DNA from: Gammaproteobacteria bacterium | Lineage (GTDB): Bacteria > Pseudomonadota > Gammaproteobacteria > Arenicellales > Poriferihabitantaceae | Direction of reading: 5' to 3' | DNA length: 64,000 nt | Assembly: GCA_022822625.1 (NCBI GenBank) | Contig: JAJEAV010000005.1 | Span: forward strand, 73,965 to 137,964 | In this document: piece by piece, positions 28,218 to 36,361 of the stretch | How the letters are laid out: each line of letters opens with the position of its first letter | Position numbering within the stretch: the stretch's first letter is position 1 | Made by a program: the position numbers and the translations under genes | Notes under the pieces: model-generated | What the model was told of the DNA's origin: nothing | Seen by the model: only the letters and a program-made list of their open reading frames with translations | The model's database searches: none

Positions 28218-28943
28218 CTAGCTTGATTGATCAGGGTGCGTGTTGGCGAGCAGCTTTCCGGCATCCAGCAGTATACGAGCCCTGTCTCGAACGTCTTTCC
28301 ATTTGAAACGTACAGAGTTCTCGACTGGAATTTTATCAAAACGTTTCAGGTTGTCGGCAATCGGTGCCCATCGATAGAGAGCACCGGGACTTGCCGAAAA
28401 TATGTCTTCGCCATCTTCATGCGTTGAGAAGTCCATATTTCCAATGCGGGTTGTCATGGCCTTAAACGATTCACCGAGATCCTCTCCGGCTTCCTCCGGC
28501 ATGCCGATATCTTCAATAATCCGGTCGACGACTTCGCTCATTAACTGGACAATTACGGAATTCTCTGCACCCGTTCGCAGGTACAGTAAAACTCCCATGT
28601 AGGCGGCTAGATCAGAGATGCAGGCAACATAGACATGCCATTTCGCCTGGTTAATGGATGACAGCATGTCCTTGTTTTCAAAAAGTGAAGGAAAACGTGT
28701 GCCTGCACGGGTTTTCAAGTATCCGTAAAGGGTGCTTTGGGCCACATGGCTGGATCGACTGGCTACAAAGGCAACTAGTTCGCGGGGCGTAGTAATAGGT
28801 TGATTGCTGACCGGACGTCCGAGCCCGATGTAATCACCAAGGGTAATCCAGGTATCTTTGGAAAACAATAAACCAATGTTACGTTTTACCCACGATTGAA
28901 GCGCCGAAAACGATTCAGTGGGAGGGCTTTTATCAAAATCCAT
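28218..28943 (-). CDS. Conserved hypothetical protein
   Basis: A 241-residue soluble protein that I do not recognise with certainty. It contains SSHVAQSTLYGYLKTRAGTRF near 70-90 and INQAKWHVYVACISDLAAYMG near 104-124, a pattern I associate with an uncharacterised proteobacterial family; no catalytic motif stands out. It is convergent with tas and diverges from the symporter operon, whose promoter lies about 60 bp away. Confidence 0.65.
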   Translation of the reverse strand: MDFDKSPPTESFSALQSWVKRNIGLLFSKDTWITLGDYIGLGRPVSNQPITTPRELVAFVASRSSHVAQSTLYGYLKTRAGTRFPSLFENKDMLSSINQAKWHVYVACISDLAAYMGVLLYLRTGAENSVIVQLMSEVVDRIIEDIGMPEEAGEDLGESFKAMTTRIGNMDFSTHEDGEDIFSASPGALYRWAPIADNLKRFDKIPVENSVRFKWKDVRDRARILLDAGKLLANTHPDQSS

Positions 28944-28999
28944 CCGTAATTTGTGCCTGCTGAACGGAAACTGAATCGTTTCTTGATGAAAAATTTAGG

Positions 29000-29028
29000 A
29001 TGACATTTGTCCTTGAGGGAAGTATTAT
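29000..29028 (+). promoter_or_regulatory. Strong candidate sigma70 promoter of the symporter operon
   Basis: ATGACA (29000-29005, 5/6), a 17-bp spacer, and TATTAT (29023-29028, 5/6). A start near 29036 gives a leader of about 98 nt before the DUF4212 ATG. It is the best-formed promoter seen in the window. Confidence 0.6.
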
Positions 29029-29133
29029 ACGCAACATGTCTGTTCAAATAAGAAGTAAAACGACAAATAACAGGACGGATTGGTGTCGGATGACTCCGAT
29101 CCGATAAATATACACCCAGTCGGAGGTTATTTT

Positions 29134-29394
29134 ATGAATGAAGCCGATAATAGGTTAATGCATTGGAAAAGCACCAAGCGTCTAATGATTATTACTTTGT
29201 CGCTATGGGTATTTTTCTCCTTTGTAGTACATTGGTTTGCGGGCGCATTGAATGCGTTTTCCTTCATGGGATTCCCGCTTGGATTCTACATGGCTGCACA
29301 AGGTTCCGAAGTTGCTTTTGTCATAATCATTTTCTGGTTCGCTCGTACACAGCATAAGATCGACCAGCAATATGGATTTGCCGAGGAGGAATGA
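29134..29394 (+). CDS. DUF4212 small subunit of sodium:solute symporter
   Basis: An 86-residue membrane protein with two hydrophobic helices (around 17-38 and 46-70). The motif WKSTKRLMIITLSLWVFFSF is typical of DUF4212 partners of VC_2705-type symporters. The ATG at 29134 has a GGAGG 7 bp upstream, so I reject the in-frame upstream start at 29080. The stop overlaps the symporter ATG by 4 bp. Confidence 0.88.
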   Translation: MNEADNRLMHWKSTKRLMIITLSLWVFFSFVVHWFAGALNAFSFMGFPLGFYMAAQGSEVAFVIIIFWFARTQHKIDQQYGFAEEE

Positions 29395-31223
29395 AAATGT
29401 TTAAAGGCGATTTTATTGAAAACCTGCCCAAGATTTACGGCACATATACTGGGGGATTCCTCCTGTTTGTCATCTTGATGGCAATCCTTGAGCAGATGGG
29501 AGTAGGTGCTGATGCTATTGGCATCCTATTCGTAGCTTTCACGGTATTTATTTATGCGGCGATAGGCTGGCTGTCCAGAACCATGGAGGTTGGCGCCTAT
29601 TATGTGGCAGGCAGACAGGTGCCTACCGTATTCAACGGAATGGCGACCGCAGCGGACTGGATGTCGGGAGCATCGTTTGTTGCCATGGCCGGCGGCATCT
29701 ACTTCGGTGGTCATGGTTATCTGGCTTTCGTGGTTGGCTGGACTGGAGGCTACATCCTTGTTGCTTCCCTGATGGCCCCATATCTGCGCAAGTTTGGTTG
29801 TTACACGGTTCCCGATTTCATCGGAACTCGCTATGGTGGAAAGGTCAGTCGTTTTTGTGCAGTAGTCATTCTGGTTGTGGCTTCATTTACTTATGTGACA
29901 GCCCAGATCAATGCAACCGGTACCATCGCAGCTCGAGCCCTGCAGATTCCGTTTGAAGTCGGGGTCTGGTTCGGACTGTTGGGTATTTTGCTATGCTCGA
30001 TGCTGGGAGGCATGCGTGCGGTTACCTGGACACAGGTTGCCCAGTACATCGTGCTGATCATCGCTTATCTTGTGCCGGTGTTCTGGATGTCAAACAAGCA
30101 GGGTTTTGGCTTGATTCCCCAGTTGGTCTATGGCGATGCCGTTTCCCGAATTACCGAACTCGAGCAATTGCATGGCTTGGGCACGCTTGAAGCAGTAAGC
30201 GGTGCGGCAGGAGGTCTGAAGGCCTTGACCGTTCCTTATGCTGCAGCTGGTGAAGGTGCGCTCGCTAGCTGGAAGTTTGTGACATTGGTATTGTGCATGA
30301 TGGCGGGCACAGCTTCCCTACCCCACATTCTGATGCGTTATTTCACGACGCCTTCCGTCAAGGCTGCGCGTCAATCTGTTGCATGGTCGTTGTTCTTTAT
30401 CTTCTTGCTGTACAGCACGGCTCCTGCACTTGCAACCTTCGTGAAATTGCAGATTCTGGATCCAACTCTGGCAACCAGTCTTATCGGCAAGACCATCACG
30501 GAAGTCAATGCTCTGGAATGGGTTCAAAAATGGAGCAATGTTGGATTCCTGCAGATTATCGATGCCAATGGCGATGGGGTTCTACAGTTGAACGAGTTCT
30601 TCATGCGCGGGGATATCGTGGTACTCGCAACCCCCGAGATTGCAGGGTTGCCCTACGTTATTTCGGGTCTGGTTGCAGCGGGCGGCATGGCGGCTGCGAT
30701 GTCAACGGCAGATGGCCTGCTTCTGGCTATTGCGAACGCTCTTTCGCATGACTTGTACTACAAGATCATTGATCCGAATGCAGAAACAAGGAAACGTCTT
30801 CTGGTTGCCCGTGCCTTGTTGCTGGCCATCGGTGCGGCAGGTGCATTTGTTGCAAGCTTGAAACTGACCAGCATCCTGGGTGCGGTGGCATGGGCGTTTG
30901 ATTTTGCCTGTTCTGGACTGCTGTTCCCGATCGTACTGGGTATCTGGTGGAAACGAGCGAATCGTCAAGGCGCAATAGCCGGTATGATTGGTGGATTCGT
31001 GGCTGGAACATGGTACCTGTACATGGTCAGGTTCGCTGGAATGGATCCATGGATTGGCATCGACCATCTGCGATTCGGCATAATCGGAATGCCTGTTAGC
31101 CTGGTTTGCATGATTGTTGTCTCTCTGATGACTCCAGAACCAGATGCGGAAATCCAGGCTATGGTAGACGATACCCGTGTACCCTCTGGCAAGACTGTAA
31201 TTGAAGCTCAGACTGCGAAGTAA
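29391..31223 (+). CDS. Sodium:solute symporter, VC_2705/ActP-like, with EF-hand-type loop
   Basis: A 610-residue inner-membrane carrier with about 13 hydrophobic spans. Acetate or another short organic acid is the likely substrate, by similarity to ActP. The core signatures YYVAGRQVPTVFNGMATAADWMSG and, later, GLVAAGGMAAAMSTADGLLL are present. Residues 391-402 read DANGDGVLQLNE, a textbook 12-residue EF-hand loop between two membrane segments. Two ATGs (29391, 29397) are possible starts; the first gives the ATGA overlap with the small subunit. The operon ends at a strong terminator. Confidence 0.88.
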   Translation: MKMFKGDFIENLPKIYGTYTGGFLLFVILMAILEQMGVGADAIGILFVAFTVFIYAAIGWLSRTMEVGAYYVAGRQVPTVFNGMATAADWMSGASFVAMAGGIYFGGHGYLAFVVGWTGGYILVASLMAPYLRKFGCYTVPDFIGTRYGGKVSRFCAVVILVVASFTYVTAQINATGTIAARALQIPFEVGVWFGLLGILLCSMLGGMRAVTWTQVAQYIVLIIAYLVPVFWMSNKQGFGLIPQLVYGDAVSRITELEQLHGLGTLEAVSGAAGGLKALTVPYAAAGEGALASWKFVTLVLCMMAGTASLPHILMRYFTTPSVKAARQSVAWSLFFIFLLYSTAPALATFVKLQILDPTLATSLIGKTITEVNALEWVQKWSNVGFLQIIDANGDGVLQLNEFFMRGDIVVLATPEIAGLPYVISGLVAAGGMAAAMSTADGLLLAIANALSHDLYYKIIDPNAETRKRLLVARALLLAIGAAGAFVASLKLTSILGAVAWAFDFACSGLLFPIVLGIWWKRANRQGAIAGMIGGFVAGTWYLYMVRFAGMDPWIGIDHLRFGIIGMPVSLVCMIVVSLMTPEPDAEIQAMVDDTRVPSGKTVIEAQTAK

Positions 31224-31245
31224 AGCCCGAGTTTCAATGTTTGCA

Positions 31246-31273
31246 AAACCGGGGGCTTGCCCCCGGTTTTTTT
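31246..31273 (+). terminator. Rho-independent terminator of the symporter operon
   Basis: A perfect 10-bp stem AAACCGGGGG / CCCCCGGTTT with loop CTTG, ending in seven consecutive T. It begins 23 bp after the symporter stop. It is the clearest intrinsic terminator in the window. Confidence 0.92.
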
Positions 31274-31497
31274 CTATCATGAGACATGGTGTACAGCTCC
31301 TTGCCTCTGGGGCTTCCCCAAACTGCCCGCTTGCTCGATTCAATGATTGGCTGTTATGACGGTTTGTTGGAAGCTTGTCCTTGTTAGACAAGACTTCTCT
31401 TACCTTCAACCACTGATTTTCGATATACTCGCTTCACAAATTAAGGATATTCATCCTATTCGCCCATCAATCGCCTCCCAATTCTTAATCGTTCATC

Positions 31498-31851
31498 ATG
31501 TATGCAGAATTTCCAGTTTGGCTGCTGACCTTTGATTACATCATGGGAATGATCATGTGGACCCTGATCGGGCGCTTCGGGATGGGGATATTTCTACCCC
31601 ATGACAGCAAGTTCTTCTTCATGCGTGTCTTTGTCAAATACACGGACCCGCTGATTCGATTGTTCAAGCCGATTACACCGGGTTTTCTGGTACAGGGACT
31701 GATACCTCTGTATGTAGCCTGGTTTTTCTACATGATCCGGTTTTATCTGATGCCATGGATACTGGGATATTCAGTCATGGGCATGTTGTCATTTCCTCTT
31801 GAGACAGAGTTTGCGCGTAGCGTAGCATCCTTTATCGAGTTACTACTCTGA
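31498..31851 (+). CDS. Small integral membrane protein, unknown
   Basis: A 117-residue protein with three or four hydrophobic stretches. The sequence FVKYTDPLIRLFKPITPGFL in the middle is reminiscent of the YggT family, but the match is not good enough to assign. No clear ribosome-binding site is visible upstream; a TATACT-like hexamer lies about 65 bp before the ATG. The preceding 225 bp after the terminator hold nothing else recognisable. It is followed by a YqaA-like membrane gene. Confidence 0.6.
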   Translation: MYAEFPVWLLTFDYIMGMIMWTLIGRFGMGIFLPHDSKFFFMRVFVKYTDPLIRLFKPITPGFLVQGLIPLYVAWFFYMIRFYLMPWILGYSVMGMLSFPLETEFARSVASFIELLL

Positions 31852-31917
31852 TCAATTCGGCCTGCTCCTGGTTCTTTCAGTGCTATTGATTGACGATCTC
31901 CCTGATGAGATTCTGGA

Positions 31918-32370
31918 TTGTCAGTCCGAAAAATGATGGAGCTTGCTGGCTTATTTCTCGGTTCTGTACTCGCCTCCACACTTGCTCCGTTCGGTGTGGA
32001 ATTACTGCTTTATTACCTGTATGAGTCGAATAAATATTCTGTACTTGTCTTGTTGAGCGTTGCAACAGCCGGCAATACGGCAGGAGGCTGCCTTATGTTC
32101 CTGCTCGGGTGGCTACTCAAGCAGGGACTATCGAAAACATCCTGGCACCAGAGACTTCAGCAGAGACTGAAACTTGAAGACCGAGCACTGGACCGGGTAG
32201 GGAAATGGGGACCGGTAGCGTTGTTGTTTTCCTGGATGCCGGGGGTAGGTGATCCTCTCTGCCTGGCGGCTGGTTATCTGAGATTACCGGCAGTGTTATG
32301 CTCGCTGATGATTTTTCTTGGCAAGCTAGGTAGATATATGGTGTTGCTGTGGATTTTCAGTCAGGTATAG
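31918..32370 (+). CDS. YqaA/DedA-type small membrane protein (VTT domain)
   Basis: A 150-residue protein with several membrane segments. It contains TLAPFGVELLLYYL, ATAGNTAGGCLMFLLG and WGPVALLFSWMPGVGDPLCLAAGYLRL, the signature set of the YqaA (COG1238) branch of the SNARE-associated/VTT family, which is linked to lipid transport or membrane homeostasis. The start is uncertain: TTG at 31918, or ATG at 31933 or 31936. It is convergent with the ArsS-like gene, with 16 bp between stops. Confidence 0.8.
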   Translation: MSVRKMMELAGLFLGSVLASTLAPFGVELLLYYLYESNKYSVLVLLSVATAGNTAGGCLMFLLGWLLKQGLSKTSWHQRLQQRLKLEDRALDRVGKWGPVALLFSWMPGVGDPLCLAAGYLRLPAVLCSLMIFLGKLGRYMVLLWIFSQV

Positions 32371-32386
32371 ATTCAACAGCGTACGA

Positions 32387-33355
32387 CTAGCTCAGAGTTC
32401 CGCCGCAACTGCTGCCGGCACCAGCAGTGCAACCATAACAATGTTTACCAATCCGAATCAGATTGTCAGTTAAATTGCCGGCCTGAAGTTCCCACAGCTT
32501 GGTGGGTTTTCCTCTTCCGAGGTGCATGTTCATCATCTGATTGAAATCACAATCATAGATATATCCCTGCCAGTCGACGCTGATCAGATGTCGACACATC
32601 AGGTTTTCAACGGTAAGAGGATTGAAGTTCTCGACCAGAAGCTGCTGATAGTCTTCCAGTTGATTGGTTCTCTTCAGAAAATGACGAAATCGCTTGACTG
32701 GCAGGTTGGTGAGTGCCAGAAGCCGATTGAATACAATATTGAAATCCTCGGAAAGTGCTTGCTTGTAATCGGCTTCAAGCGATGACTGATCGGGTGGCAG
32801 ATAGGGTCCAATGGGATTATAGACAAGATCAAGTGTTAGTTCAGGGTCGATTCCATAGCCCTGTTGATTGAAATTCAACAGCCCTCGAATACTTTTGTCA
32901 AACACGCCCTTGCCGCGCTGTTGATCAACATTCTTGCGACTGTAGCAGGGTAGTGAACAAACCAGGCGAATCCTTCTTTCGGCATACCAACTCGCGAGAT
33001 CTTCCTGCCCTTCTTCAAACTGGACCGTGATATTGCATCGGCTCGTAATCGTAATATTGCGGGATTTCAGGGCATCACAAAAAATTCGAAAACAGGGATT
33101 CAGTTCGGGTGCGCCACCGGTGATATCGACTGAGTCGATATGGTTGTCGTCAATCCACTCGAGTATGCGTTGCATAGTCTCCCAGGTCATTAGCTCGGTT
33201 CGTTTTGGGCCGGCTTCTACATGGCAGTGCTCACAGGCCTGATTGCATAAATAGCCGGTATTGATTTGCAGTTCGGAGAGTCTTGCCCGACGCAGAGGCG
33301 GACACCCATGATCCTTTAGTGTTTGTGTAAAGTCGTGTCTAACCTTGATATCCAT
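32387..33355 (-). CDS. arsS: ArsS-like radical SAM/Cys-rich protein
   Basis: A 322-residue radical SAM enzyme. The cluster-binding cysteines are C37-x3-C41-x2-C44 in YLCNQACEHCHVEAGP, followed by KRTELMTWETM, typical of the arsenosugar biosynthesis protein ArsS / rSAM-SeCys family. DITGGAPELNP corresponds to the GGE-like strand. The C-terminus has further cysteines (C306, C309, C317) in CYGCTAGAGSSCGG. The last position, sometimes selenocysteine in relatives, is encoded here by TGC. No ArsM methyltransferase is adjacent, so the arsenosugar role is inferred. Confidence 0.85.
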   Translation of the reverse strand: MDIKVRHDFTQTLKDHGCPPLRRARLSELQINTGYLCNQACEHCHVEAGPKRTELMTWETMQRILEWIDDNHIDSVDITGGAPELNPCFRIFCDALKSRNITITSRCNITVQFEEGQEDLASWYAERRIRLVCSLPCYSRKNVDQQRGKGVFDKSIRGLLNFNQQGYGIDPELTLDLVYNPIGPYLPPDQSSLEADYKQALSEDFNIVFNRLLALTNLPVKRFRHFLKRTNQLEDYQQLLVENFNPLTVENLMCRHLISVDWQGYIYDCDFNQMMNMHLGRGKPTKLWELQAGNLTDNLIRIGKHCYGCTAGAGSSCGGTLS

Positions 33356-33490
33356 GGGTCATTCCTTGGTTGAGAGTGGTTTTGGTGTTTGGGAGTTGCA
33401 AGTGCCAATTTGAGAAATTATACCCCTTCATCCATTGTTTTTACTGCCGATTTGGGGACAACCTCATACGCAATGCCTGTGGCATGTGGA

Positions 33491-33522
33491 CCTTCATCCG
33501 GAGACAGGGGTGTGCTGTACTT
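33491..33522 (-). repeat. Dispersed intergenic element, copy downstream of nth
   Basis: On the minus strand this reads AAGTACAGCA, then CCCCT, then CCGGATGAAGG, closely matching 52865-52897 on the plus strand. It lies just past the 3' end of nth, in the sense direction of that gene. The similarity continues weakly for another 40 bp or so. Confidence 0.45.
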
Positions 33523-33537
33523 TGGATCTGACTGTAG

Positions 33538-34170
33538 TCAAATGAATTTGAATGCGCTTTTGCAGAGATCATTGATCATGCACGACTCGCATTTCGGCTT
33601 GCGTGCCACACATACGTATCGTCCATGCAGAATTAGCCAGTGATGAGCGTCTTTCCTGAATTGATCTGGAACTCGCTTCATCAGTTTGCTCTCAACCTCA
33701 TCAACATTCTTTCCCGGGGCGATCCCGGTTCGATTTGCGACTCTGAAGATATGAGTGTCAACCGCAATCACGGGTTCCCCAAATGCCGTGTTCAGGATAA
33801 CGTTGGCAGTTTTTCTGCCCACTCCTGGCAATGCCTCAAGTTCTGTACGGGTTCGGGGGACTTCCCCGTCATGCTTTTCAAGCAGTATTGCACAGGTTTT
33901 CAGGATGTTGTTTGCCTTGGTATTGAACAATCCGATATTTCGAATGTACTCCCTTAGTTCGTCTAGGCCGAGTGCAAGGATTGCCGAAGGGGTATTGGCG
34001 ATTTGAAACAGGTTGCCGGTGGCCTTGTTCACGGAGATATCGGTTGCCTGGGCAGACAGAATCACCGAGATCAACAATTCAAATTCGGAGTGATACTCAA
34101 GTTCAGTAGTTGGGTCAGGATTGTTCTTAGCCAGTCTGGCGAAGACTTCAGAAATTGCAGCAGATTTCAT
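33538..34170 (-). CDS. nth: Endonuclease III (DNA glycosylase/AP lyase)
   Basis: Base-excision repair enzyme for oxidised pyrimidines. The helix-hairpin-helix [17 protein letters not shown] carries the catalytic lysine. The catalytic aspartate is in [12 protein letters not shown]. The [4Fe-4S] ligands near the C-terminus follow C-x6-C-x2-C-x5-C ([17 protein letters not shown]). It has 210 residues. It overlaps the upstream rnfB-like gene by 4 bp, echoing the rnf/rsx-nth linkage of enterobacteria. Confidence 0.95.
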   Translation of the reverse strand: MKSAAISEVFARLAKNNPDPTTELEYHSEFELLISVILSAQATDISVNKATGNLFQIANTPSAILALGLDELREYIRNIGLFNTKANNILKTCAILLEKHDGEVPRTRTELEALPGVGRKTANVILNTAFGEPVIAVDTHIFRVANRTGIAPGKNVDEVESKLMKRVPDQFRKDAHHWLILHGRYVCVARKPKCESCMINDLCKSAFKFI

Positions 34171-34790
34171 GAAACACTGTTACGTTCGGATTTTTTGCGC
34201 TTAACGGCCGCCTGAATTTCTCGTTGAAGTCTTTTTCGACCGATCGGTGTCATATCTGATGATTGTTCCGAGGCATGTTTCTTTCCCCTGTCAAGTTTAT
34301 GGTGAACATCAATACGGGCTCGAGTTACCTGTTCCCTGGTGAAGTCTGGCCAAAGACTGGGAGATCCCTTGATACTCTTTGCAGGCAAGAGTTCAATGCA
34401 ATCGGTCGGACAGACAGGGACGCAGAGCCTGCATCCTGTGCATTGTTGGGCAATCACCGTATGCATCAGTTTATCAGCGCCGACAATACAATCCACCGGA
34501 CAGGCCTTGATGCACAGTTTGCAACCGATACAATCGGTTTCACGGATCAATGCTACCTGTTTTTCATCATGAATGCCATGCTCTTCATTGGGGGGAATCT
34601 CAGGGCGACCCAGTAATTCCGCCAAGGCAGAGATTGTTATAGTGCGTCCAGGTGGACACTGGTTGATTTCCGCGTTTCCGTGAGATATTGCCTCTGCATA
34701 TTCCCAACAGCGTGGATAGCCGCAAAGTGTACATTGCATTTGCGGCAAGCATTGGTCAATCTGATCTATGGAAACTGCTGAATCAGTCAA
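34167..34790 (-). CDS. rnfB: Soluble RnfB-like polyferredoxin
   Basis: A 207-residue protein. The N-terminal Fe-S motif is CTLCGYPRC with a fourth Cys in NQCPPG. Two ferredoxin-type [4Fe-4S] motifs follow, [15 protein letters not shown] and [15 protein letters not shown]. The N-terminal membrane helix of true RnfB/RsxB is absent: the protein begins [16 protein letters not shown]. No other rnf genes are nearby, so it is a stand-alone RnfB-like electron carrier, perhaps serving the Endonuclease III cluster or another reductase. The basic C-terminal tail ([15 protein letters not shown]) is an extra. Confidence 0.88.
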   Translation of the reverse strand: MTDSAVSIDQIDQCLPQMQCTLCGYPRCWEYAEAISHGNAEINQCPPGRTITISALAELLGRPEIPPNEEHGIHDEKQVALIRETDCIGCKLCIKACPVDCIVGADKLMHTVIAQQCTGCRLCVPVCPTDCIELLPAKSIKGSPSLWPDFTREQVTRARIDVHHKLDRGKKHASEQSSDMTPIGRKRLQREIQAAVKRKKSERNSVS

Positions 34791-34793
34791 TTC

Positions 34794-35057
34794 TCAATTG
34801 TAAGGATTTGTTGCCGAACAAATGTCGGTCAGGTTACGGTTAACAGAGGGTGGGTGCCCGGTTCTTTCACGGTAAATCGGTTGTCTTGGTAAATTGGTGA
34901 TAAAATCAAGATGATAACTGCCCCAATTCCGGTTTTCGACAAAAACAGCCTGGATTTTCCGTGGTTTCACGGCATTTTTGACTCTGGAAGCGATATGGGA
35001 TTTCTTATTATCCATAAAGTGGATTATATCTGCTGACTCAATAAGAACACCAAGCAT
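34794..35057 (-). CDS. Doubtful small open frame, hypothetical
   Basis: An 87-residue frame (or 73 from the ATG at 35015) filling the gap between the rnfB-like gene and the divergent SPL gene. It is slightly basic, with no recognised motif and no clear ribosome-binding site. A TATAAT lies just before the internal ATG on this strand, which would suit a promoter for nth/rnfB as well. It is kept only because it fills the gap exactly. Confidence 0.2.
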   Translation of the reverse strand: MLGVLIESADIIHFMDNKKSHIASRVKNAVKPRKIQAVFVENRNWGSYHLDFITNLPRQPIYRERTGHPPSVNRNLTDICSATNPYN

Positions 35058-35059
35058 TC

Positions 35060-36361
35060 ATGTACTCCGATTCTATCTATCAGACAAAATTCGAGAAGAT
35101 TGTAGAGCATTCATCGTTTCATTTGCTGAATGAGCAGGCACAGGACTTTGTTCGCAACAAGGCTTACGAGATGCGCTTTACACAACAGGAATTGTGCAAG
35201 GTGAGCGATATGGCACTTGATCGACTGCGGTGGAAGGAAGCCTGTATTTCAGCCGATTGGCCCAAGGTTCCTCTACACCCTGAGCCGATACGAAATAAAA
35301 AAAGGGTGCTTTCAAGAATCCAGACTATCCACGAAGAGCTGAAGAGTAGAACCAAGTCCTATCGGAATTTCACTGTCAATGACAAGCCATTGACAGTGAA
35401 GCCAAAACTGGTTAATCGGACCGGGAAGGAATTGGGACTGGGTAGATGTCCGGTGGCTTCAGAAAGAACCCGTTGCTGCAACCTGATGACCCTTGATGCG
35501 GTCCAACAGTGCGGATTTGACTGCAGTTATTGCAGTATCCAGTCATTTTACCATGGAGACCAGGTGGCATTTGACCCGGATTTTGCATCCAAGCTGCAAA
35601 AGCTGAAGTTCAGGGAAGATCAGCTTTACCACATTGGAACGGGACAGTCATCCGATTCACTGATGTGGGGAAACCACCAGGGGGTACTCGAGTCTCTTTG
35701 TGAGTTTGCCGAACAGAATCCAAATGTCCTGCTCGAGTTCAAGACCAAGTCCAGAAATATCGGATGGTTGCTGGATAATCCGGTTCCGAAAAATGTAATC
35801 TGTACCTGGTCGTTAAATACCCAGGCGATTATTGATCATGAGGAGCATTTAACAGCCAGTATGGAGCAACGTCTGGATGCTGCACATGCAATCGCCAGGA
35901 AAGGGACTCTGGTGGGGTTTCATTTTCATCCGATTGTTCATTATTCGGACTGGGAATCGGACTATACAGACCTTGGGCATACTCTGGTACAGCGCTTTGA
36001 TCCGGGTCAGGTCGCCATGGTTTCATTGGGAACCCTGACCTATACCCGATCGGTTATGAAAACCATTCGAAAACGAAACCTGAAGAGCAAGATCCTGCAA
36101 ATGCCACTTGAAGAATGTGCAGGAAAACTATCCTATCCCGAGCATGTCAAGATTGACATGTTCAGTGCTGTATATGGTGCACTGAGCAACTGGCATGGGC
36201 GTGTATTCTTTTATCTTTGCATGGAACCGCATGCTTTGTGGAAGCCGGTATTCGGTTATCAATATGACAGAAATCAGGATTTTGAAGATGCGATGAAGAA
36301 TGCCTATTTTGAAAAGGTACAATCAAGCATTGGTCTGGAGAGGAACAATGGGCAAGGATAA
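35060..36361 (+). CDS. splB: Spore photoproduct lyase family radical SAM protein
   Basis: A 433-residue radical SAM protein related to the enzyme that repairs the thymine spore photoproduct. The cluster motif is C151-x3-C155-x2-C158 (CGFDCSYC), preceded by RTRCCNLMTLDAVQQ. HFHPIVHYSDWE, near residue 292, is typical of SPL relatives. This organism group does not form spores, so the substrate is unclear; DNA photolesion repair is a family-based guess. The malic enzyme start overlaps its last 14 bp. Confidence 0.85.
   Translation: MYSDSIYQTKFEKIVEHSSFHLLNEQAQDFVRNKAYEMRFTQQELCKVSDMALDRLRWKEACISADWPKVPLHPEPIRNKKRVLSRIQTIHEELKSRTKSYRNFTVNDKPLTVKPKLVNRTGKELGLGRCPVASERTRCCNLMTLDAVQQCGFDCSYCSIQSFYHGDQVAFDPDFASKLQKLKFREDQLYHIGTGQSSDSLMWGNHQGVLESLCEFAEQNPNVLLEFKTKSRNIGWLLDNPVPKNVICTWSLNTQAIIDHEEHLTASMEQRLDAAHAIARKGTLVGFHFHPIVHYSDWESDYTDLGHTLVQRFDPGQVAMVSLGTLTYTRSVMKTIRKRNLKSKILQMPLEECAGKLSYPEHVKIDMFSAVYGALSNWHGRVFFYLCMEPHALWKPVFGYQYDRNQDFEDAMKNAYFEKVQSSIGLERNNGQG

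Noticed and set aside
30702-31409. 235-codon minus-strand open frame
   Set aside because: It is antisense to the symporter 3' end and runs through its terminator; no protein features.
32387-32440. Possible selenocysteine (in-frame TGA) at the ArsS-like C-terminus
   Set aside because: The relevant codon is TGC and the reading frame ends normally at TAG.
34167-34790. Complete Rnf/Rsx electron-transport operon
   Set aside because: Only an RnfB-like gene is present; no RnfA, C, D, G or E sequences flank it.
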